A stretch of DNA of 42,698 nucleotides from an uncultured Eubacteriales bacterium (GTDB taxonomy: Bacteria > Bacillota > Clostridia > Oscillospirales > Oscillospiraceae). The notes beneath the pieces were generated by a model. It did not search any database. It was not told where the DNA came from and saw nothing but the letters and a program-made list of their open reading frames with translations. Below, in pieces: positions 17,153-26,561 of the stretch; position 1 is the first letter of the stretch, and each line of letters opens with the position of its first letter. The position numbers were made by a program, and so were the translations under genes. The DNA is taken from positions 1-42,698 of the forward strand of contig OMTF01000035.1 in the NCBI GenBank assembly GCA_900313925.1. Reading direction: 5' to 3'.

Positions 17153-18346
17153 ATGAATTACAACAAAAAAACCGTGAGAGATGCCGATGTGGACGGGAAA
17201 AAGGTCCTGCTTCGCTGTGATTTCAACGTTCCCCTTAGCAAGGAGACAGGCGAAATTACAAGCGACAAACGCATTCGCGCCGCGATTCCCACAATACAGT
17301 ATCTCTTGAATCATCATGCAGCAGTCATTGCCTGCTCGCATCTTGGCAAACCCAAAGGAGAGCGGAAGGAAAGCCTGAGCCTGAAACCGGTGGCGAAACG
17401 CCTCGGCGAGCTTCTTCGCAGGGAGGTTCTGTTTGCCGCGGACACCATAGGACCCGACGCAAAGGCAAAAGCGGCGGCACTGCAGCCCGGACAGATTCTG
17501 CTTCTTGAAAATCTCCGCTTTGATATAAGGGAGGAAAAGAACGGAGCAGACTTTGCGCAGGAGCTTGCCTCGATGGCTGACGTTTATGTTTCCGATGCCT
17601 TCGGAACCGTGCATCGTGCACACGCATCGACTGCCGGTGTTGCAAGCTATCTTCCCGCCTATGCTGGGCTGCTGGTGGAAAAGGAAATTTCCATTATGGG
17701 CAGGGCGCTGGAAGACCCGAAGCGTCCCTTCGTCGCCATTCTCGGCGGTGCCAAGGTTTCGGATAAAATCGGTGTCATCAACAACCTTCTGGGAAAAGCG
17801 GACACCATTCTCATCGGCGGCGGCATGGCCTATACTTTTATTAAAGCGCAGGGCTATGGGATAGGTACAAGCCTTCTGGAGGAGGATCGGCTGGAGTACG
17901 CACGCGACATGCTTGTAAAAGCTAAGGAAAAGAATGTCCGCCTGCTGCTTCCCGTAGATACGCTGGTCGGGGACGCGTTCCGGGAAGACTGTGCCCGGAA
18001 AACCGTAGATATCCGTGAAATCCCCGACGGATGGATGGGAATGGATATCGGTCCCAGGTCCATCGAACGCTACTGTGCGCAAATCGCGGAAGCGGGGACC
18101 GTCGTTTGGAACGGGCCGATGGGAGTCTTTGAATTTCCGCCCTTCGCCGAAGGGACGAAAGCAGTCGCGAAAGCGATGGCGGAATGCAGCGCGGTTACTA
18201 TCGTCGGCGGTGGAGATTCCGCCGCAGCTGTGGAGCAGTTCGGGTATGCGGACCGCATGACACATATATCCACGGGCGGCGGCGCCAGCCTGGAATTCCT
18301 TGAGGGGAAGGAGCTTCCCGGAGTAGCCTGCCTGCTGGACGCATGA
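17153..18346 (+). CDS. pgk: Phosphoglycerate kinase
   Basis: Makes ATP from 1,3-bisphosphoglycerate in glycolysis; 397 aa, cytoplasmic monomer of normal length. Visible: RCDFNVPLS near the N-terminus, [47 protein letters not shown] and the C-terminal [13 protein letters not shown] then [15 protein letters not shown]. The ATG at 17153 has AAAGGA eight bases upstream; a start six codons earlier lacks a site. It is the first glycolytic gene of the run; gapA, which often precedes pgk in Firmicutes, is absent and trmL takes its place. Confidence 0.97.
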   Translation: MNYNKKTVRDADVDGKKVLLRCDFNVPLSKETGEITSDKRIRAAIPTIQYLLNHHAAVIACSHLGKPKGERKESLSLKPVAKRLGELLRREVLFAADTIGPDAKAKAAALQPGQILLLENLRFDIREEKNGADFAQELASMADVYVSDAFGTVHRAHASTAGVASYLPAYAGLLVEKEISIMGRALEDPKRPFVAILGGAKVSDKIGVINNLLGKADTILIGGGMAYTFIKAQGYGIGTSLLEEDRLEYARDMLVKAKEKNVRLLLPVDTLVGDAFREDCARKTVDIREIPDGWMGMDIGPRSIERYCAQIAEAGTVVWNGPMGVFEFPPFAEGTKAVAKAMAECSAVTIVGGGDSAAAVEQFGYADRMTHISTGGGASLEFLEGKELPGVACLLDA

Positions 18347-18558
18347 TCGGCTTTCCGCTGCAAAGCGGGAAACGGCGGAAGAACCTACGCAATATTTTGC
18401 AAATATTCAAAGTTTATTTGCAAATGGGGGGTGATGAAAGAATACAATAGGTTACATAACATTTCTGCGCAACTTACCGGAATAAGAAGAAATGTATCTA
18501 GAAAGGAGAGATGGGCTAACACTGCTGGGGGGTACGTGTTAGACCGGATAGGACAGGT
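18347..18558 (+). promoter_or_regulatory. Palindrome pair and leader hairpin upstream of tpiA
   Basis: This 212-bp gap holds several elements. A small hairpin (18352-18372) follows pgk. Two copies of TTTGCAAAT (18396-18404 and 18417-18425), each centred on the palindrome TTTGCAAA, lie 21 bp apart, about two helical turns; the second overlaps a TTGCAA that could be a -35, with TACAAT (18443-18448) as -10 at a poor 19-bp spacing. Further on, AAAGGAG (18502-18508) precedes a stem, CTAACAC (18516-18522) with GTGTTAG (18536-18542). The layout suggests separate control of tpiA-gpmI-eno, but the binding factor is unknown. Confidence 0.4.
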
Positions 18559-19335
18559 ATGAACAGGAAGTACAGAAAAGCGATTATTGCTGGCAACTGG
18601 AAGATGAACATGACGGCCAGCGAGGTAAGACCGTACATTGAGGAACTGCGAAGCTTAATGCCGCGGACCAAAACCTGCGAAACGGTGCTGTGTGTACCGT
18701 CGCTCTTGCTGCCCGCTCTTTTGAAGGCAACAAAGGAAAGCCGGATTGCCGCCGGCGGCGAGGACGTTTCAAGCCATGAAAGCGGCGCCTATACGGGAGA
18801 AGTTTCCGCCGCCATGCTGAGCGATCTAGGGGTCAAATACTGCATTGTAGGACACTCGGAGCGTCGGCAGTACCACCAGGAGTCCGATGCGCTCGTAAAT
18901 GCGAAGATACGCCAGCTGGTTGCCCACAGCATTAACCCGATTATCTGCGTCGGAGAAACGCTTGAGCAGCGGGAAGCCGGCCTGACAATGGACCGCATTG
19001 CCTATGAGGTAAAATCCGCCCTGTACGGCATGGAGGATCTGCGGCTGCGCCACTGCGTCATTGCATATGAGCCAATCTGGGCGATCGGAACGGGCAGAAC
19101 CGCCACGGCGGAACAGGCGGAGGAAGTCTGCTGCGGTATCCGGACGCTGATTCGCAGCATGTTTGGCGCACGACAGGCACGTGCCCTGAGCATTCTGTAC
19201 GGCGGCAGCATGAATGCGGAAAACGCGGAGGAACTTCTTGCCCAGCCGGATGTAGACGGTGGATTAATCGGAGGCGCCAGTCTGAAACCGGCGGAATTTT
19301 CCAAAATATTAAAGGCAACGGATCAGGGGCAGTGA
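18559..19335 (+). CDS. tpiA: Triose-phosphate isomerase
   Basis: Interconverts dihydroxyacetone phosphate and glyceraldehyde 3-phosphate; 258 aa. The catalytic elements are intact: GNWKMN (Asn and Lys of the active site), GHSERR (electrophilic His), YEPIWAIGTG (catalytic Glu and flexible loop) and the C-terminal YGGSMNAENA and GGASL phosphate-binding loops. The ATG at 18559 follows AGGACAGGT, a moderate binding site; a stronger AAAGGAG lies 50 bases upstream beyond a hairpin. gpmI starts two bases after its stop codon ends. Confidence 0.97.
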   Translation: MNRKYRKAIIAGNWKMNMTASEVRPYIEELRSLMPRTKTCETVLCVPSLLLPALLKATKESRIAAGGEDVSSHESGAYTGEVSAAMLSDLGVKYCIVGHSERRQYHQESDALVNAKIRQLVAHSINPIICVGETLEQREAGLTMDRIAYEVKSALYGMEDLRLRHCVIAYEPIWAIGTGRTATAEQAEEVCCGIRTLIRSMFGARQARALSILYGGSMNAENAEELLAQPDVDGGLIGGASLKPAEFSKILKATDQGQ

Positions 19336-19336
19336 G

Positions 19337-20863
19337 ATGGAAAAAAATTGCCTGCTTCTGATTCTGGACGGTTTCGGCATCGGCGAACCGGATGCTGCAA
19401 GAAACGCCATTGCGGCAGCGAACACACCCAATTTGGATCGGATCTTTGCGGAAAATCCTCATGCCAGGCTTCAGGCCTCTGGAATGGCAGTAGGGCTTCC
19501 GGAAGGACAGATGGGAAATTCCGAAGTCGGACACATGAATATCGGCTCCGGCCGTGTAGTTCTGCAGGATCTGCCGAAAATCAACCGGGAAATCGAGACA
19601 GGCTCTTTTTTTGAAAACAAATCGTACCGGGCCGCTGTACAGGCTGCATGCCGCCCGGGACATGCGCTGCACATACTTGGGCTTCTTTCCGACGGCGGAG
19701 TACACAGCCATATTCAGCATATTTTTGCCATGCTGGATATGGCTGAAAAAATGGGCGCACCGCGGGTATATGTCCACTGCTTCCTCGATGGTAGAGATGT
19801 CGCGCCGACCAGCGGTGCAGCATTTGTGGAAAGCCTGCAGAAAAAGTGCGAAGCTCTGGGCAACGCACGGATCGCCACAATCAGCGGGCGCTTTTACGCT
19901 ATGGACAGGGATCGCCGCTGGGAGCGCGTCGAGAAGGCTTACCGCGCGATGGTGTGCGGGGAAGGTCCGCAGGATCCTGACCCCGTGCATGCGGTCCGGC
20001 AAAGCTATGAAGCCGGCATCACGGATGAATTCGTAGTTCCCACGGTGATTTGCCCGCAGGGGGCTATCAATTGCGATGACAGCGTCATCTTTATGAACTT
20101 CCGGCCGGATCGCGCACGGGAAATTACATGGGCGCTGAACAACCCGGACTTTGACGGATTTCTCCGATCGAAATCCGTATATCCGCTTCACTACGTCTGC
20201 ACGGCGCAGTATGATGAGAATTTAACCCTTCCGGTGGCATATCCTCCGGAGACAATACAGAATACGCTGGGAGCCTATCTCAGTGGCTTCGGATGCCGGC
20301 AGCTTCGCGTTGCGGAAACGGAGAAGTATGCGCATGTCACATTCTTCTTCAACGGAGGAATTGAGGAGCCATATCCGGGAGAGGATCGCTGCCTGATCCC
20401 GTCCCCGAAGCAGTTCCCTACATATGATCTGATTCCGGAAATGAGTGCAAGACCGGTCTGCCAAAAGGTTCTGGAGACGCTTCGCGAGGGCGGAAGACAG
20501 CTGATTGTCTGCAATTTCGCCAATTGCGACATGGTCGGGCATACCGGTGTTTTTCAGGCTGCGGTAAAAGCGGTGGAAACAGTTGACGAATGCCTGGGCA
20601 GCATCTATGATGAACTTCGGAGGCACCCCGACTGGGTTCTTCTTCTGACAGCAGATCACGGAAACGTAGACGTAATGGTGAACAGGGACGGGAGCATCAA
20701 TACGGCGCACACAACAAATCCGGTTCCCTTTGCAATTTCCGGTGCCGGACCGCTGGAACTGCGGAAGGAAGGAAAACTTGCGGATATTGCCCCTACGATT
20801 CTGGAACTCATGAATCGCGCGAAACCCGAGGAGATGACTGGAGTTTCCATGATTCGGAAATAG
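19337..20863 (+). CDS. gpmI: 2,3-bisphosphoglycerate-independent phosphoglycerate mutase
   Basis: Converts 3-phosphoglycerate to 2-phosphoglycerate with two Mn2+ ions; 508 aa, the standard length. The alkaline-phosphatase-like site is visible: LLILDGFG (metal Asp), GNSEVGHMNIG with the phosphorylated Ser62, SDGGVHSH, FLDGRDV, FRPDRARE, NCDMVGHTG and TADHGNVD. Its start overlaps no gene but is only one base from the tpiA stop, so the two are translationally linked. This is the usual mutase type in Clostridia. Confidence 0.97.
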   Translation: MEKNCLLLILDGFGIGEPDAARNAIAAANTPNLDRIFAENPHARLQASGMAVGLPEGQMGNSEVGHMNIGSGRVVLQDLPKINREIETGSFFENKSYRAAVQAACRPGHALHILGLLSDGGVHSHIQHIFAMLDMAEKMGAPRVYVHCFLDGRDVAPTSGAAFVESLQKKCEALGNARIATISGRFYAMDRDRRWERVEKAYRAMVCGEGPQDPDPVHAVRQSYEAGITDEFVVPTVICPQGAINCDDSVIFMNFRPDRAREITWALNNPDFDGFLRSKSVYPLHYVCTAQYDENLTLPVAYPPETIQNTLGAYLSGFGCRQLRVAETEKYAHVTFFFNGGIEEPYPGEDRCLIPSPKQFPTYDLIPEMSARPVCQKVLETLREGGRQLIVCNFANCDMVGHTGVFQAAVKAVETVDECLGSIYDELRRHPDWVLLLTADHGNVDVMVNRDGSINTAHTTNPVPFAISGAGPLELRKEGKLADIAPTILELMNRAKPEEMTGVSMIRK

Positions 20864-20921
20864 GAAACGCAGACGGTTCCGACGGCGGATGGAGAAAGCC
20901 TGAATCGGAAGAACCGGTATT

Positions 20922-22264
<1,343 letters not shown>

Positions 22265-22289
22265 TTGAAAGCCCGAAATGAGCTTTTCG

Positions 22290-22320
22290 ATGCCTGCCGA
22301 AATTTACGGCAGGCATTTCT
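22290..22320 (+). terminator. Terminator of the glycolytic run
   Basis: ATGCCTGCCG (22290-22299) pairs with CGGCAGGCAT (22307-22316), a 10-bp perfect stem followed by TTTCT. It lies 25 bp after the eno stop. Confidence 0.7.
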
Positions 22321-22399
22321 GCCTTGCGGCCTTCCGCAGCGCCCACGGCAGGGCATGAAGCGCAGCTTGCGGAAACGTGAAATTTCCCTTTTTGGCTTA

Positions 22400-22428
22400 T
22401 TGACAACTATTCGCAACGCTGATATAAT
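22400..22428 (+). promoter_or_regulatory. Consensus sigma-A promoter of the tRNA genes
   Basis: -35 TTGACA (22400-22405), a 17-bp spacer, -10 TATAAT (22423-22428): a perfect match to both hexamers, 15 bp before tRNA-Met. Confidence 0.9.
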
Positions 22429-22443
22429 ACAAAACGCTCTCGA

Positions 22444-22520
22444 GGCGGAATAGCTCAGTTGGCTAGAGCATTCGGTTCATACCCGAAGTGTCCCCGGTTC
22501 AAATCCAGGTTCCGCTACCA
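22444..22520 (+). tRNA. tRNA-Met (CAT), elongator
   Basis: 77 nt with encoded CCA. The acceptor GGCGGAA pairs with TTCCGCT (G1:U72, as in the elongator tRNA-Met of Bacillus), the D stem is GCTC/GAGC, and the anticodon arm TTCGG-TTCATAC-CCGAA gives CAT. The T arm is CCCGG-TTCAAAT-CCAGG, with one C:A mismatch in the stem. The G1:U72 end excludes the initiator type; a CAT-reading tRNA-Ile2 is less likely by similarity. Confidence 0.95.
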
Positions 22521-22575
22521 GTTTCGCGCCGGATGTCGTTCGGCATCCGGCGTGAATATTGTCCATATAACTTTC

Positions 22576-22650
22576 GGCCCGGTGGTCAAGCGGCTAAGAC
22601 ACCGCCCCTTCACGGCGGTAACACGAGTTCGATTCTCGTCCGGGTCACCA
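22576..22650 (+). tRNA. tRNA-Glu (TTC)
   Basis: 75 nt with encoded CCA. The acceptor GGCCCGG pairs with CCGGGTC (one G:U), the anticodon arm CCGCC-CCTTCAC-GGCGG gives TTC, and the T arm is ACGAG-TTCGATT-CTCGT. It is cotranscribed with tRNA-Met, 55 bp downstream. Confidence 0.96.
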
Positions 22651-22653
22651 CAC

Positions 22654-22690
22654 AAACCTGCAGATTTCTGCCAAATCTGCGGGTTTTTCT
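22654..22690 (+). terminator. Terminator of the tRNA unit
   Basis: AAACCTGCAGATTT pairs with AAATCTGCGGGTTT (one wobble) around a 5-nt loop, followed by TTTCTTT. Confidence 0.85.
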
Positions 22691-22752
22691 TTCCCACCTC
22701 CGGCTGTAGTAGCGGATGCAGCGAAAACCTGCCGGATGCCCGTCTGCCGCGG

Positions 22753-22781
22753 TTTACACTCACTTGCCGCTGTGATAGAAT
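22753..22781 (+). promoter_or_regulatory. Promoter of prfA
   Basis: -35 TTTACA (22753-22758), a 17-bp spacer, -10 TAGAAT (22776-22781). The predicted transcript starts only about 12 nt before the prfA ATG, which has no clear Shine-Dalgarno, so translation may be near-leaderless. Confidence 0.6.
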
Positions 22782-22799
22782 CAATCCTTGGTGTTAACA

Positions 22800-23873
22800 A
22801 TGTATGAAAAATTAAAGCAACTGTACAACCGCTATCTAGAAATTGTCCGCCGCATGGAGCAAAGCGAGACCTACTCCAATGCGGAGGCATACGCACACCT
22901 TGCACGGGAGAAGAGCGAACTGGATCCGTTGATGGAAAAGTATCTTGCCTATCAAAAAATTCAGGACGAGCTTCAGCAGGCGGAAGAACTTCTTTCAGAC
23001 CCCGAGATGAGCGAGTTTGCGCGGGAAGAAAGGGAAAGACTGCAACAGTCTGCGATCCAAACGGAGCGGGAATTGAAGCTTCTGCTGCTTCCGAAGGATG
23101 CAAACGACGAACGCAATGTCATCATGGAAATCCGCGCCGGTGTGGGTGGCGAAGAGGGGACTCTTTTTGCTAGAGATCTTTTCAGAATGTATACCATGTA
23201 TGCTTCATCCAAAGGCTGGCAGGTCGAAGTGGCGAATTCCAATGTAACCGAGCTTGGGGGCATCAAGGAAGTCAGCCTTCTTGTGATTGGACAGGGAGTG
23301 TGGTCCAGGCTGAAATTCGAAGCCGGGGGACACCGAGTGCAGCGCGTTCCGATCACGGAGTCCGGAGGCCGAATCCACACCTCCGCGGCTACGGTGGCTG
23401 TACTGCCGGAAATGGGCGAAATAGACTTTCATATTGATCCGAAAGATCTGCGCATTGATACCTACCGATCCTCTGGAGCGGGGGGTCAGCACATTAATAA
23501 GACCGAAAGCGCAATCCGAATCACGCACATTCCGACCGGAACGGTCGTGGAATGCCAGGACGAGCGGAGCCAGTATAAAAACAAGGATCGCGCCATGAGC
23601 ATACTTCGCTCGAGACTGTACGAAGCGGAGCAGGCGAAGCGGGACGCGGCGGTTGCCGCGGAGCGTAAGAGCCAAATTGGGTCGGGAGACCGCTCGGAGC
23701 GCATTCGCACGTATAATTTTCCACAGAACCGCGTGACGGACCATCGTCTGCACGGTGAAGTGCGCAGTTTCAATATTGAAGCAGTGATGAACGGGGACCT
23801 GGATCCGATCATTGACGCACTTACTGCGCAGCAGCAGGCAGAGCAGCTGGAGAAACAGGCCGAGACATTATGA
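22800..23873 (+). CDS. prfA: Peptide chain release factor 1
   Basis: Class I release factor that reads UAA and UAG and triggers peptide release; 357 aa. The GGQ motif is in SSGAGGQHINKTESA, and the anticodon tripeptide is PIT in RVPITESGGRIHTSA, where PAT or PVT is usual. The start MYEKLKQL at 22800 matches the family; four extra upstream codons exist in frame. Its last bases overlap the next start as ATGA, implying coupling. The glutamine methyltransferase gene prmC, which often follows prfA in Firmicutes, is absent here. Confidence 0.96.
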   Translation: MYEKLKQLYNRYLEIVRRMEQSETYSNAEAYAHLAREKSELDPLMEKYLAYQKIQDELQQAEELLSDPEMSEFAREERERLQQSAIQTERELKLLLLPKDANDERNVIMEIRAGVGGEEGTLFARDLFRMYTMYASSKGWQVEVANSNVTELGGIKEVSLLVIGQGVWSRLKFEAGGHRVQRVPITESGGRIHTSAATVAVLPEMGEIDFHIDPKDLRIDTYRSSGAGGQHINKTESAIRITHIPTGTVVECQDERSQYKNKDRAMSILRSRLYEAEQAKRDAAVAAERKSQIGSGDRSERIRTYNFPQNRVTDHRLHGEVRSFNIEAVMNGDLDPIIDALTAQQQAEQLEKQAETL

Positions 23874-25075
23874 AAACGGAAATCTTGACAGACAACCTTC
23901 CGCGGGCAGCGGAGATTATACGGAAGGGAGGCCTTGTTGCCGTGCCGACGGAGACCGTTTACGGCCTAGCCGGAAACGGCTTGGATGAATCGGCTGTTGA
24001 AGCAATTTACGAAGTGAAGAACAGACCTGCGGTAAAGCCGTTATCGCTCATGGTCCCAGGCCCTGAAGCCCTGGAACGCTACGGACGAAACATCCCCAAG
24101 GCTGCCTATACGCTAGCCCGCTGCTTCTGGCCCGGTCCTCTCACAATCGTTGTCGAGGCAAAGCAGGAAATCCCCGGGATTGTCCGTGCCGGGGGAAGCA
24201 CAATCGGCCTTCGCTGCCCTGACCATGAAAAAACGCTGGGTCTTCTCCGAATGGCAGATCGGCCACTCGCTGCCCCTTCGGCAAACCCTTCGGGCTTTCC
24301 GAGTCCCAAAACGGCGCAGCAGGTGAAAAACTATTTCGACGGTAAAATCGACGCAATTCTTGACGGCGGACCATGCGGCATCGGCCGGGAATCGACTATT
24401 GTCAGCGTTGCGGAAAAGCCGTACCGGATTCTTCGGCAGGGCGCACTTCCCGCCGCCGCGATTCGAAGAGCACTGGCGGCGGATCTGAAAGTCATCGGCA
24501 TAATCGGTGGAAGCGGCGTTGGAAAAACAACGGCTTTGTCATCGCTAATGGACTTGGGAACCTACGGCATCGACTGCGACGCACTGTACCACCAGATGCT
24601 CGAGGAAGATGCGGAACTTCTTTCTGCATTGAAAGGCGCATTTCCGGAAACGGTGCGGGGCGGAAAACTTGACCGCGGCGCGCTGGGAAGTCTCGTCTTT
24701 TCGGATGCGGATGCACTGGAGAAGCTCAACCGAACGGTCCGACCTTTCCTTAAGGAAAAACTCCATGAAAAGCTGGAGGATGCGGCTATGGCCGGGTATA
24801 CGGCGGCAGCGCTGGACGCAGCTGCCTTTTCCGAAGAAGAGCTGAAGGAGTTCTGCACGGCAACCGTCTGCATCGCGGCTCCTTTGGAAAGCAGAATCGA
24901 ACGGGTCATCCGAAGAGACGGAATCAGCCGGGAAAAAGCGGAGCTGCGCATCCGGGCGCAGGCCTCGGAAGAGGAATACCTTCGGCAATGTCAGACAGTA
25001 ATACGAAACGACGGAAATCCGGAGGATTTTCGGCGTCAATGCGATAAAACATTCAAGGAGGTTCTGGGCATATGA
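23870..25075 (+). CDS. Fused TsaC/Sua5 threonylcarbamoyl-AMP synthase and dephospho-CoA kinase
   Basis: A 401-aa fusion of two enzymes that are normally separate. Residues about 1-205 are TsaC/Sua5 (YrdC fold), which makes threonylcarbamoyl-AMP for the t6A modification of tRNA: VPTETVYGLAGNG, K50/R52 in VKNRP, SAN at 137-139 and GRESTIV. Residues about 206-401 are CoaE-like, the last step of coenzyme A synthesis: P-loop GGSGVGKT at 213-220, DCD near 235, and RIERVIRRDGISREKAELRI near the end. The usual HP of CoaE reads RP here (TVRPFL) and the DVPLLFE region is replaced by LDAAAFSEE, so kinase activity is less sure. Both neighbours overlap it by 4 bp. Frame continuity shows a true fusion, not two genes. 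Confidence 0.88.
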   Translation: MKTEILTDNLPRAAEIIRKGGLVAVPTETVYGLAGNGLDESAVEAIYEVKNRPAVKPLSLMVPGPEALERYGRNIPKAAYTLARCFWPGPLTIVVEAKQEIPGIVRAGGSTIGLRCPDHEKTLGLLRMADRPLAAPSANPSGFPSPKTAQQVKNYFDGKIDAILDGGPCGIGRESTIVSVAEKPYRILRQGALPAAAIRRALAADLKVIGIIGGSGVGKTTALSSLMDLGTYGIDCDALYHQMLEEDAELLSALKGAFPETVRGGKLDRGALGSLVFSDADALEKLNRTVRPFLKEKLHEKLEDAAMAGYTAAALDAAAFSEEELKEFCTATVCIAAPLESRIERVIRRDGISREKAELRIRAQASEEEYLRQCQTVIRNDGNPEDFRRQCDKTFKEVLGI

Positions 25076-26490
25076 ACAAAGAGGAAGAAACAAAAGTGAG
25101 AGAGGCGCTGTTATCGAAGACAAAAAACGGCTATGATCGGATGAGCCGGGAGGACCATCTTGCAATGGAGAAGTATTGCAAGGAATATATGAAGTTCCTG
25201 AACGAAGCACGTATGGAACGGGAAGCGGTCCGGTATGCGATTCAGATGGCCGAAGAGAAGGGATTTTTGCCCTATCGGCAGGGAATGCCTCTGCAGCCGG
25301 GAAGCCGGGTCTACTTCAATAATCGCGGCAAGAGCCTGATTCTGGCGGTTCTTGGAAAGCAGCCTCTTTCGGAAGGCGCAGTGATTGCGGGAGCCCATGT
25401 AGATTCTCCGCGCCTCGACCTTAAGCAGAAACCCCTTCGCGAAAGCGATGAACTTGCCTATTTCAAGACCCATTATTATGGAGGAATTAAAAAATATCAG
25501 TGGACAGCGATTCCCCTGGAACTGCACGGCGTTGTCGCCTTAAAGGACGGAACGGTGGAGAATGTCGTGATCGGACGGGAAAAGGACGATCCCCGCTTTG
25601 TCGTTACCGATCTGCTCCCGCATCTGGCGCAGAAACAGATGACGCAAAGCCTGGCAGAAGGCGTCAACGGCGAAGCGCTTCAAATTCTGATCGGAAGCAC
25701 ACCCTATGCGGACAATGGGGAAGATCGTGTTAAACTTGCCGTCATGAGCATATTGCATGAACGTTACGGAATAACGGAAGAGGATTTTCAATCGGCCGAG
25801 CTTGCGGCTGTGCCGGCGTTTGACGTGACGGAAATCGGGCTGGATCGCTCTATGATTGGAGGCTACGGCCACGATGATCGCGTCTGCGCCTATGCGGAAC
25901 TGAAAGCCATTCTGGATGTGGAAAAGATTCCGAAAAAAACTTGCGTCTGTATCCTGGCGGATAAGGAAGAGACAGGCTCCGACGGCGTGACCGGAATGCA
26001 GAGCCAGGCCTTTGATGACTTTATGGAAGACCTCTGCGCGGAGCAGACAACGGAACTTCGCCGCTGCTTTGAAAAGAGCTTCTGCCTTTCCGCTGATGTA
26101 ACGGCGGCATATGACCCCAACTACGCCGATGTATATGACAAGAGCAATGAAGCCCGAATAAACTACGGCATTGGAATCTGCAAGTTTACCGGTGCCCGTG
26201 GAAAATCCGGCACCAGCGACGCTTCCGCCGAGCTTGTTGCCTATGTACGTCGGGTCTTTGATGACGGCAAGGTCCTATGGCAGCTCAGCGAAATGGGCAA
26301 GGTTGATCAGGGAGGCGGCGGGACGATAGCCAAATATATGGCCAACCGAAATATTGATACAATTGACGCCGGCGTTCCGGTTCTCAGCATGCACGCTCCC
26401 TTTGAAGTCGTATCCAAGCTTGACTGCTATATGACATACAAAGGATGTCTCGCCGTATATAAAGACGGATACACTGCCGGCAGAAAATAA
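25072..26490 (+). CDS. M18-family zinc aminopeptidase
   Basis: Cytoplasmic metallo-aminopeptidase that trims N-terminal residues from peptides; 472 aa. The dinuclear zinc site is visible: His in AGAHVDSPRLD, bridging Asp in GYGHDDRV, the catalytic Glu pair in DKEETGSDG, Asp in SADVTAAYD, and His in LSMHAPFE. Typical N-terminal helices and the EIGLDRSMIGGYG segment are present. The start ATG overlaps the stop of the fusion gene (ATGA). The gene ends the prfA unit before a strong hairpin. It is not obviously related to release-factor or CoA function. Confidence 0.93.
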   Translation: MNKEEETKVREALLSKTKNGYDRMSREDHLAMEKYCKEYMKFLNEARMEREAVRYAIQMAEEKGFLPYRQGMPLQPGSRVYFNNRGKSLILAVLGKQPLSEGAVIAGAHVDSPRLDLKQKPLRESDELAYFKTHYYGGIKKYQWTAIPLELHGVVALKDGTVENVVIGREKDDPRFVVTDLLPHLAQKQMTQSLAEGVNGEALQILIGSTPYADNGEDRVKLAVMSILHERYGITEEDFQSAELAAVPAFDVTEIGLDRSMIGGYGHDDRVCAYAELKAILDVEKIPKKTCVCILADKEETGSDGVTGMQSQAFDDFMEDLCAEQTTELRRCFEKSFCLSADVTAAYDPNYADVYDKSNEARINYGIGICKFTGARGKSGTSDASAELVAYVRRVFDDGKVLWQLSEMGKVDQGGGGTIAKYMANRNIDTIDAGVPVLSMHAPFEVVSKLDCYMTYKGCLAVYKDGYTAGRK

Positions 26491-26506
26491 CCGGCATTGC
26501 AATGGA

Positions 26507-26533
26507 GAGGGCCCGGCAAGAAGCCGGGCCCTC
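26507..26533. terminator. GC-rich hairpin between convergent genes
   Basis: GAGGGCCCGGC (26507-26517) pairs perfectly with GCCGGGCCCTC (26523-26533) around AAGAA. There is no U-run on either side, but the position between two convergent stops suggests a shared terminator. Confidence 0.55.
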
Positions 26534-26561
26534 CGCTGTAATAAGTCATTCTATTAGCTTC

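Noticed and set aside
17147..20191. Long open frames opposite pgk, tpiA and gpmI (about 370 codons)
   Set aside because: Caused by codon bias of the sense genes; no promoter or binding site.
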